Positions 36,150 through 45,700 of a stretch of DNA of 64,000 bases are shown piece after piece (within the stretch, counting starts at the first letter, position 1; each line of letters starts with the position of its first letter). Origin of the DNA: Mercurialis annua (taxonomy: Eukaryota > Streptophyta > Magnoliopsida > Malpighiales > Euphorbiaceae); assembly GCF_937616625.2 (NCBI RefSeq), contig NC_065573.1, positions 9,935,001 to 9,999,000 on the forward strand, given 5' to 3'. Both the position numbers and the translations under genes were made by a program. The notes beneath the pieces are model-generated. The model did no database searches, was not told the origin of the DNA, and saw only the letters and a program-made list of their open reading frames with translations.

Positions 36150-39100
36150 GGTTACCAAATCACGGTTCGGTTATATTACGCAATGTGTGCGTAAAAAGTG
36201 ACTCTAGATTAGTATGGCACGTCTCAAGTCTCTTTAACGCGTCGTTTCTATTACATGCTTATGTCACGTTACAAGTCCCTTTAACACGTCATTCCGATTA
36301 CCAAAGAATGGTTAGGTTATTTTACGTAAAGTGTGCGTGAAAAGTTATAATGGATTAGTATGTCGCGTCTCAAGTCCTTATAACGCCTCTTTCCGATTAC
36401 CTAAGCATGGTTAGGTTATTTTACGTAAAGTGTGCGTGAAAAGTGACGCTAGATTAGTATGTCACGTCTATATTCTCTTTAACGCGTCGTTCCGAATACC
36501 ATGCTTAATATTACGCAATATGTGCGCAAAACGTGACGCTAGATTAGTATGGCGCGTCTCAAGTCTCTTTAACGCGTCGTTTCGATTACCATGCATATAT
36601 TACGTTACAAGTATCTTTAACACGTCATTCCGATTATCAAAGAATGGTTAGGTTATATTACGCAAAGTGTGCGTGAAAAATTACAATGGATTAGTATGTC
36701 GCGTCTCAAGTCTTTATAACGCCTCTTTACGATTACCTTAGCATGGTTAGGATATTTTACGTAAAGTGTGCGTGAAAAGTAACGCTAGATTAGTATGTCG
36801 CGTCTCAAGTCTCTTTAATGCGTCGTTCAGATTAAATAAGCATGGTTAGGTTATATTACCCAAAGTGTGCATAAAAAGTGACGCTAGATTAGTATGGCGC
36901 AATTCAAGTCGTTTCGATTACCATGCTTATGTCGCGTCACTAGTGTCTCTAACGCGTCGTTCTGATTACCTAAGCATGGTTGGTTATATTACGCAAAGTG
37001 TGCGTGAAAAGTGACAATAGATTAGTATGTCGCGTCTTATGTCTCTTTAACGCGTCATTCCGATTACCTAAGCATAGTTAGGTTATTTTACGCAAAGTGT
37101 GCATGAAAAGTGACGCTAGATTAGTATGTCGTGTCTCAAGTCGCTTTAACGCGTGTTCCGATTACTTAAGTATAATTAGGTTATATTACGCAAAGTGTGC
37201 ATGAAAAGTGACGCTAGATTAGTATGTCGCGACTCAAGTCTCTTTAACGCGTCGTTCCAATTACCAAAGCATGGTTAGGGTATATTACGCAAAGTGTACG
37301 TGAAAAGTAACGTTAGATTAGTATGGCGCGTCCTATGTCTCTTTAATGCGTTGTTCCGATTACCTAACCATGGTTAGGTTATACTACGGGAAGTGTGCGT
37401 GAAAAGTGACACTAGATTAGTATGTCACGTCTCAAGTCTATTTAACGCATCGTTCCGATTACCTAAGCATGGTTAGGTTATTTTACACAAAGTATGCGTG
37501 AAAAGTGACGCAAGATTAGTATGTCGGGTCTCAAGTCTCTTTAACGCGTCGTTCCGATTACCTAAGCATGGTTATGTTATATTAGGCCAAATGCGCGTTA
37601 AAAGAGTCGCTAGATTAGTATGTCACGTCACAAATCTCTTTAACGAGTCGTTACGATTACATATGCATGTCTAAGTTATACTACCAAAAGTGTGCGTAAA
37701 AAGTGACGCTAGATTAGTATGACGCGTCCAAGTTATTTTAACGTGTCGTTCTGCGTAAAAAACTGACGCTAGATTAGTATGGCGCGTCTCAAGTCTCTTT
37801 AACGCGTCGTTTCCGATTACCAATGCATGTTTAGGTTAACGCAAAGTGTGCGTGAAAATTGACAATAAATTAGTATGTCGCGTCTCAAGTCTCTTTAACG
37901 CGTCGTTTCGATTACCTAAGTATGGTTAGGTTATTGTACACAAAGTGAGCGTGAAAAGTGTCGCTAGATTAGCATGTCGCGTCTCAAGTCTCTTTAACGC
38001 GTCTTTCCGATTACCTAAGAATGGTTAGGTTATCCTACGCAAAGTGTGCGTGAAAAGTGACGCTAGATTAGTATGTCGCGTCTCAAGTCTCTTTAACGCG
38101 TCGTTCCGATTACCTAAGCATGGTTATGTTATATTACGCCAAGTGCGAGTTTAAAGTGTCGCTAGGTTAGTATGTCGCATCACTCCCTTCAACGCGTTGT
38201 TACAATTACCTAAGCATGGTTAAGTTATATTACGCAAAGTGTGTTTAAAAAGTGACGCTAGATTTGTATGGCGCGCCTCAAGTCTCTTTAACGCATCGTT
38301 TCAATTACCTAAGCATGGTTAGGTTATTTTATGCAAAATGTGCGTGAAAAGTGACGCTAGATTAGTATGTTGCATCTTAAGTCTCTTTAACGCGTCGTTC
38401 CGATTACCTATGCACGGATAGGTTATTTTACGTAAAGTGTGCGTGAAAAGTAACGCTAGATTAGTATGTCGCGTCTCAAGTCTCTTTAACGCGTCGTACC
38501 GATTACCTAAGCATGGCTAGGTTATATTACGCAGAGTGTGAGAATAGTGACTCTAGATTAGTATGGCGCGTTTCGAGTCTCTTTAACGCGTTATTTCGAT
38601 TACCATGCTTATGTTGCTTAACAAGTGTGTCTGACGCGTCATTCTGATTACCAAAGCATGGTTAGGTTATATTATGCAAAGTATGCGTGAAAAAGTGACA
38701 ACAAATTAGTATGTCGTGCCTCAAGTCTCTTTAACACGTCGTTCCGATTACCTAAGCATGGATATGTTATATTACGCTAAGTGCGCGTTAAAAGTGTCGC
38801 CGGATTAGTATGTCACGTCACAAGTCTCTTTAACGCGTTGTTACGGTTACATAAGCACGGTTAGGTTATATTACGCAAAGTTAGTGTAAAAAGTGAAGCT
38901 AGATTAGTATGTCGTGTCTCAAGTCTCTTTAACGCGTCGTTTCGATTACCATGCTTATGTTACTTTACGAGTCTCTCTAACATGTCGTTCTGATTACCTA
39001 ATCATGGTTAGGTTATATTACGCAAAGTGTGCTTGATATGTGACAATAGATTAGTATATCGCGTCTCAAGTCTCTTTAACGCGTTGTTACAATTATCTAA

Positions 39101-40037
39101 TCATTGTTAGGTATTTTACACAAATTGTGCGTGAAAAGTGACGCTAGATTAGTCTGTCGTCTCTCAAGTCTCTTTAATGCGTCATTCCGATTACCTAAAC
39201 ATGGTTAGGTTATATTACGCAATGTGTGCGTGAAAACTGTCGCTAGGTTTGTATGTCGCATCCCAAGTCTATTTAACGGGTCGTTCCGATTACCTAAGCA
39301 TGCTTAGGTTATATTACGCAAAGTGTGGGTGAAAATTGAAAAGTGACGCTATATTAGTATTTCGCGTCTCAAGTCTCTTTAACACGTCGTTCTGATTATC
39401 TAAGCATGTTTAGATTATAAAAGGCAAAGAGGGGTTAAAAAGTGACGCTAGATTATTATGGCGCGTTCCAAGTCTCTTTAACACGTCGTTTCGATTACCA
39501 TGCTTATGTCGCGTCACAAGTGTCTCTAACGCGTCGTTCTGATTACGTAAGCATGGTTAAGTTATATTACGCAAAGTGTGCGTGAAAAGTGACAATAGAT
39601 TAGTATGTCACGTCTTAAGTCTCTTTAACTCGTCGTTCTGATTACCTAAGCATGGTTAAGTTATATTATGCAAAGTGTGCGTGAAATGTGACTCTAGATA
39701 AGTATGTCGCGTCTCAAATCTCTTTAACTCGTTGTTCTGATTACCTAAGCATGGTTAAGTGATATTACGCAAAGTGTGCGTGAAAAGTGACGATCGATTA
39801 GTATGTCGCGTCTCAAGTCTCTTTAACGCGTCGTTCTGATTACCTAAGCATGGTTTCGTTTTATTACACCAAGTGCGCGTTAAAAGTGTTGCTAGATTAG
39901 TATGTCGCGTCACAAGACCCTTTAACGCGTTGTTACGATTACCTAAGCATGGTTAGGTTATATTACGCAAAGTATGCGTAAAAAGTGACGCTCTAGATTA
40001 GTATGGCGCGTCTCAAGCATCTTTAACGCGTTGTTTT

Positions 40038-41073
40038 CAGTACTAAAAAACTGTGTTTTACCGACGATTTTAGCGACGGATTCAAAATCCGTCGCTATTT
40101 TTTTTTACCGACGGATTTAGCGACGGATTTGAAATCCATCGCTAAATTGTCATTTAAATTGGCGGGAGTGTTCCCGCCAACTTTAGCGACGGATTTTTCC
40201 GTCGCTAAAGTTGGCGGGAACACTCCCGCCAATTATTTTTGATGTATTTAGGCAAAATCCGTTTTTAGCGACGGATTTTAGCGACGGTTTTAAATCCGTC
40301 ACTAATTTAAAAAAAATTAAAAAAATCGTAAAAAAATTATTAAATTAAATAAATTTTTTATCAAAAAATTATTTAGAAAAAAAATTATTAAAGAAAAAAT
40401 AATTATTATTTTTTTAAATATATATAATATTATTTAAATATAAAATAAATATATATATTGAAAACATTGTTATTTATTTATTCATTAATAATTATTTAAA
40501 ATAACTATTAATTATAAAAAATAATTATCTTAAAATGTGGGAGGAAGTATTTGTTATTTTTTAGTTACATTTAAATATAAATATACATATATATATATAT
40601 ATAACAAGAAGCTGAGCTGGTTCAAGTGGAGATACGCGCAGGAGAACTTCAAAGTTAAAGAGCAATGATTGGGAGCAGTGGGAAGGATGGGTGACCTACT
40701 GGGAAGTTTGTAAAAATTGCGAGTGGGTGATGGAGGCAACGGATGGGTAACCGAGGGTAACGGACGACGGGTGGGGGACGGAGGGTGACGGAGTGTGACA
40801 GGTGTGTGACCGATTAAATAATAATAATAATTTATTTTACGATTTTTTTTTTGGTAATTAGCGACGGAGACGGATTTAAACCCGTCGTCAAAATCCGTCG
40901 GTAATTAGCGACGGATTTAAATCCGTTGTTAAAATTCGTCGGCAATTTCTGAAAAATCCGTCGCCAAATTTTTTTGTCCGTCGCCAAAAATTTAGCGACG
41001 AGGATTTTGCCGACGGATTTCAAGCTTTTAGCGACGGAAAAATCCGTCGCTAAAAACAAACATTTTAGTAGTG
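40038..41073. mobile_element. CACTA-like (En/Spm-type) element, non-autonomous
   Basis: A 1036-bp insertion. The right end is TTTTAGTAGTG, giving CACTACTAAAA on the other strand. The left end is CAGTACTAAAA, a one-base change from CACTA. The subterminal regions are packed with AGCGACGGA in both orientations (about ten exact copies), as expected for transposase-binding subterminal repeats of this superfamily. The flanks fit a 3-bp target duplication, TTC on the right (41074-41076) and TTT on the left, where the empty site has TTC. The middle (about 40310-40850) is AT-rich plus a GGGTGACGGA-like purine-rich stretch, and no transposase is encoded. The altered CACTA end suggests the element is no longer mobile. 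Confidence 0.85.
40157..40234. repeat. Perfect 37-bp-arm inverted repeat inside the CACTA-like element
   Basis: Left arm 40157-40193 starts AATTGGCGGGAGTGTTCCCG. Right arm 40198-40234 is its exact reverse complement. The loop is TTTT. Each arm contains a smaller dyad (GGCGGGA...TCCCGCC) and an AGCGACGGA subterminal motif. It would form a long stable hairpin in single-stranded DNA or RNA. Confidence 0.9.
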
Positions 41074-41325
41074 TTCGATTATCATGCTTATGCACGTCAC
41101 AAGTCTCTCTAACACGTCGTTCTGATTACCAAAGCATGGTTAGGTTATATTACGCAAAGTGTGCATGAAAATTGACAATAGATTAGTATGTCACGTCTCA
41201 AGTCTTGTTAACGAGTCATTTCGATTACATATGCATGGTTAGGTCATTTTACATAAAGTGTGCGTGAAAAGTGACGCTAGATTAGTATGTCGCGTCTCAA
41301 GTCTCATTAACACGTCGTTCCGATT

Positions 41326-41368
41326 ACCTAAGCATGGTTTAGTTAATATAACCTAACCATGCTTAGGT
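41326..41368. repeat. Fold-back junction 1 (inverted satellite snippet)
   Basis: ACCTAAGCATGGTTTAGTTA is followed at once by AATATAACCTAACCATGC and TTAGGT, which is the same satellite segment in reverse complement. The arms pair with two mismatches (TTTAGTTA against TTAGGTTA). The left arm continues plus-strand satellite; the right arm ends at the CACTA tail. Confidence 0.85.
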
Positions 41369-41552
41369 TCCGTCGCTAAAATCCGCCGGCAATTTCTGAA
41401 AAATCCGTCGCCAAATTTTTTAATCCGTCGCCAAAAATTTAGCGACGAGGATTTTCCCGACGGATTGAATCCGTCGTGAAACGTTTTCCCGACGGATTTC
41501 AAGCTTTTAGCGACGGAAAAATCCGTCGCTAAAAACAAACATTTTAGTAGTG
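41369..41552. mobile_element. CACTA-like 3' tail fragment 1
   Basis: A 184-bp truncated copy of the element's right end, from TCCGTCGCTAAAATCCGCCG to TTTTAGTAGTG. It corresponds to 40922-41073 of the full element but has an extra 32 bp bounded by CCGACGGATT direct repeats, plus several substitutions. It has no left end of its own; its left edge joins inverted satellite. Confidence 0.88.
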
Positions 41553-41804
41553 TTCGATTATCATGCTTATGCACGTCACAAGTCTCTCTAACACGTCGTT
41601 CTGATTACCAAAGCATGGTTAGGTTATATTACGCAAAGTGTGCATGAAAATTGACAATAGATTAGTATGTCACGTCTCAAGTCTTGTTAACGAGTCATTT
41701 CGATTACATATGCATGGTTAGGTCATTTTACATAAAGTGTGCGTGAAAAGTGACGCTAGATTAGTATGTCGCGTCTCAAGTCTCATTAACACGTCGTTCC
41801 GATT

Positions 41805-41847
41805 ACCTAAGCATGGTTTAGTTAATATAACCTAACCATGCTTAGGT
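41805..41847. repeat. Fold-back junction 2
   Basis: Same 43-bp inverted structure as at 41326, 479 bp downstream, separating composite unit 1 from unit 2. Confidence 0.85.
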
Positions 41848-42031
41848 TCCGTCGCTAAAATCCGCCGGCAATTTCTGAAAAATCCGTCGCCAAATTTTTT
41901 AATCCGTCGCCAAAACTTTAGCGACGAGGATTTTCCCGACGGATTGAATCCGTCGTGAAACGTTTTCCCGACGGATTTCAAGCTTTTAGCGACGGAAAAA
42001 TCCGTCGCTAAAAACAAACATTTTAGTAGTG
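41848..42031. mobile_element. CACTA-like 3' tail fragment 2
   Basis: A 184-bp copy identical to fragment 1 except at 41916, exactly 479 bp downstream. Same truncated left edge and same flanking satellite. Confidence 0.88.
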
Positions 42032-42283
42032 TTCGATTATCATGCTTATGCACGTCACAAGTCTCTCTAACACGTCGTTCTGATTACCAAAGCATGGTTA
42101 GGTTATATTACGCAAAGTGTGCATGAAAATTGACAATAGATTAGTATGTCACGTCTCAAGTCTTGTTAACGAGTCATTTCGATTACATATGCATGGTTAG
42201 GTCATTTTACATAAAGTGTGCGTGAAAAGTGACGCTAGATTAGTATGTCGCGTCTCAAGTCTCATTAACACGTCGTTCCGATT

Positions 42284-42326
42284 ACCTAAGCATGGTTTAG
42301 TTAATATAACCTAACCATGCTTAGGT
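42284..42326. repeat. Fold-back junction 3
   Basis: Same 43-bp inverted structure, separating composite units 2 and 3. After unit 3 the corresponding satellite (CATGGTTTAGTTATATTACG near 42740) continues without a fold-back, marking the end of the amplified tract. Confidence 0.85.
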
Positions 42327-42478
42327 TCCGTCGCTAAAATCAGTCGGCAATTTCTGAAAAATCCGTCGCCAAATTTTTTGGTCCGTCGCCAAAAATTTAG
42401 CGACGAGGATTTTGCCGACGGATTTCAAGCTTTTAGCGACGGAAAAATCCGTCGCTAAAAACAAACATTTTAGTAGTG
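42327..42478. mobile_element. CACTA-like 3' tail fragment 3
   Basis: A 152-bp copy with the same left truncation but without the extra 32 bp, so equal in length to the matching part of the full element (40922-41073). It reads GGTCCGTCGCC where fragments 1 and 2 read AATCCGTCGCC, and is closer to the full element there. Confidence 0.88.
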
Positions 42479-42749
42479 TTCGATTATCATGCTTATGCAC
42501 GTCACAAGTCTCTCTAACGCGTCGTTCTGATTACCAAAGCATGGTTAGGTTATATTACGCAAAGTGTGCATGAAAATTGACAATAGATTAGTATGTCACG
42601 TCTCAAGTCTTGTTAACGAGTCATTTCGATTACATATGCATGGTTAGGTCATTTTACATAAAGTGTGCGTGAAAAGTGACGCTAGATTAGTATGTCGCGT
42701 CTCAAGTCTCATTAACACGTCGTTCCGATTACCTAAGCATGGTTTAGTT

Positions 42750-45700
42750 ATATTACGTAATGTGTGCGTGAAAACTGTTGCTAGGTTAGTATGTCGCGTC
42801 TCAAGTCTCTTTTACGCGTCGTTCCGATTACCTAAGCATGGTTAGGTTATATTATGCAAAATGTGCATGAAAAGTGACGCTAGATTAGTATGTCGTGTCT
42901 CAAGTCTCTTTAATGCGTCGTTCCGATTACCTATGCTTAGTTAGGTTATACTACGCAAAGCGTGCGTAAAGAGTGACACTAGATTAGTATGGCGCGTTTC
43001 AAAAATCTTTAGCGCGTCATTTCGATTACCATGCTCATGTCGCGTCACAAGTGTCTCAAACGCGTCGTTCTGATTAACTAAGAAAAGTGTGCGTGAAAAG
43101 TGACAATATATTAGTATGTCGCATCTCAAGTCGCTTTAAAGTTTCATTCTGATGACCTAGGCATGGTTAGGTTATTTTACGCAAAGTGTGCATGAAAAGT
43201 GACGCTAGATTGGTATGTCGCTTCTCAAGTCCTTTTAACGTGTGTTCCGATTACCTAAGCATTGTTAGGTTATATTACGCAAAGTGTGCGTGAAAAATGA
43301 CCCTAGATTAGTATATCGCGTCTCAAGTATCTTTAACACGTCGTTTCGATTTACAAAGCATGGTTATGTTATATTACGCCAAGTGCGAGTTAAAAGTATC
43401 ACTAGATTAGTATGTCGCATCACTAGACTTTTTAACGCGTTGCTATGTTACCTAAATATGGTTAAGTTATATTACGCAAAGTGTGCGTAAAAAGTGTCGT
43501 TAGATTAGTATGGCACGTCTTAAGTCTCTTTAACACATTGTTTTGATTACCATGCATATGTCACATTACAAGTCTCTCTAACACATCGTTCCGATTACCA
43601 TAGCATGGTTAGGTTAAATACACAAAGTGTGCGGACAATTGATTAGTATGTCGCGTCACATGTCTCATTAACCCGTCGTTCCAATTACCTAAGCATGGTT
43701 GTGTTATTTTACGCAAAGTGTGCGTGAAAAGTGACGCTAGATAAGTATGTCGTGTCACAAGTCTCTTTAACGCGTCGTTCCAATTACCCAAGCATGGTTT
43801 GGTTATATTATGCGATGTGTGCGTGAAAACTGTTGCTAGGTTAGTATGTCGCGTCTCAAGTCGCCTTAAAGGGTCGTTCTAATTACCTAATCATGGTTAG
43901 GTTATTTTACGCAAAGTGTGCGTGAAAAGTGACGCTAGATTAGTATGTCGCATCTCAAGTCTCTTTAACGCATCGTTCCGAATACCTAAAGCATGGTTAG
44001 ATTATATTCCGCAAAGCGTGCGTCAAAAGTGATGCTAGATTAGTATGGCGCGTTTTAAGTCTCTTTAACGCATCATTTCAATTACCGTCGTTCTGATTAC
44101 CTAAGCATGGTTAGGTTATATTACGCAAAGTGTGCATGAGAAGTGACGCTAGATTAGTATGTCGCATCTCAAGTCTCTTTAATGTGTGTTTCGATTACCT
44201 AAGCATGGTTAGGTAATATTACGTAAAGTGTGCGTGAAAAGTGACGCTAGATTAATATGCCGCCTCCTAAGTCTCTTTCACGCGTCGTTCCGATTACCTA
44301 AGCATGGTTAGGTTATATTACGCAACGTCTGCGTAAAAAGTGACGCTAGATTACTATAGCGCATCTCAAGTCTCTATAACGCGTCGTTTTCGATTACCAG
44401 GCTTAAGTCGCTTAATAAGTGTCTTTAACGCGTCGTTCTGATTACCTAAGTATGGTTAGGTTATATTATGCAAAGTGTGCGTGAAAAGTTAAAGTAGATT
44501 AGTATGTCGCGCCTCAAGTCTCTTTAACGCGTCGTTCCGATTACCTAAGCATGGATATGTTATATTACGTCAAGTGCGCGTTAAAAGTGTCGCTAGATTA
44601 GTATGTCGCGTCACAAGTCTCGATAACGCGTTGTTACGATTACCTAAGCATGGTTAGGTTATATTACGCACGATATGTGTAAAGAGCGACGCTAGATTAG
44701 TATGTCGCATCTCAAGTCTCTTTAAGGCATCATTTCGATTACCATGCTTATGTTATGTTACAAATCTCTCTAACATGTCGTTCCGATTACCTAAGCATGG
44801 TTAGGTTATATTACGCAAAGTGTGTGTGAAAAGTGACAATAGATGAGTATGTCGCGTCTCAAGTCTCTTTAACGCGTCATTACGATTATGTAAGCATGAT
44901 TAGGTTATTTGGGTAATTGTGCGTGAAAAGTGACGCTAGATTAGAATGTCGCGTCTCAAGTCTCTTTAACGCGTCGTTCGGATTACCTAAGCATATTCAG
45001 GTTATATTACGCAATGTGTGCGTGAAAACTGTCGCTAGGTTAGTATGTCGTATCTCAAGTCTATTTAACGCGTCTTTCCTATTACCTAAGCATTGTTAGG
45101 TTTTATTACGCAAAGTGTGCGTGAAAAGTGACGCTAGATTAGTATGTCGCCTCTCAAGTCTCTTTAGCTCGTCGTTCCGATTACCTAAGCATGGTTAGGT
45201 TATATTATGCAAAGAGTGCATAAAAAGTGACGCTAGTTTAGTATGGCGCGTTTCAAGTCTCTTGAACATGTCATTTTGGTTACCATGCTTATGTCGCGTC
45301 ACAAGTGTCTCTAACGCGTCGTTCTGATTACCTATGCATGGTTAGGTCATATTATGCAAAGTGTGGTCGATAAGTGACAATAGACTAGTATGTCGTGTCT
45401 TAAGTCTCTTTAACGCGTCGTTCCGATTACCTATGCATGGTTAGGTTATTTTACGCAAAGTGTGCTTGAAAAGTGACGCTAGATTAGTATGTTGCGTCAT
45501 AAGTCTCTTTAACGCGTCGTTTCGATTACTTAAGCATGGTTAGGTTATGTTACGCAACGTGCGCGTGAAAACTGTTGCTAGGTTAGTATGTCGTGTCTCC
45601 AGTCTCTTTAACGCGTCGTTTTGATTATCTCATGGTTAGGTTATATTACGCAAAATGTGCGTGAAAAAAGACGCTAGATTAGTATGTCACGTCTCAAGTC

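Larger units (their letters stand above)
33541..40037 (+). repeat. Satellite array block 5, plus orientation (contains MITE copy 1)
   Basis: Plus-strand satellite resuming mid-monomer at GCTAGATTAGTATG after the organelle-like insert and running to the CACTA-like element. It mixes full monomers and 48-bp half-monomers (a clean one is 36102-36149). Apart from the MITE at 34366-34698, no foreign sequence is seen. The longest frame in the satellite (106 codons, 36020-36340) lies here and simply crosses monomers in which the usual in-frame TAG is altered. Confidence 0.93.
41345..42749. repeat. Composite tandem repeat: CACTA tail plus satellite (479-bp unit)
   Basis: Three consecutive units: 41345-41823 and 41824-42302 (479 bp each), and 42303-42749 (447 bp). 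Each unit is a 24-bp satellite snippet in minus orientation, then a CACTA-like 3' tail, then 271 bp of plus-strand satellite beginning TTCGATTATCATGCTTATGC. The same tail and 271-bp satellite also end the full element (to 41344). By eye the first two units differ at one base (41437 A, 41916 C). The third lacks 32 bp inside the tail. This is local amplification of a transposon-satellite hybrid. Confidence 0.9.

Noticed and set aside
36020..36340. 106-codon plus-strand frame and the many 60-87-codon frames in satellite
   Set aside because: All follow satellite periodicity, start and stop at arbitrary monomer variants, and have no recognisable domain. They are chance frames, not genes.
40554..40739. 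61-codon minus-strand frame inside the CACTA-like element
   Set aside because: Too short for a transposase fragment and without recognisable residues; it includes translation of a TATA run.
41353..42053. Two near-identical 73-codon minus-strand frames across the CACTA tails
   Set aside because: They are generated by the subterminal AGCGACGGA repeats and adjoining satellite and were duplicated with the 479-bp unit. No transposase or other domain is present.
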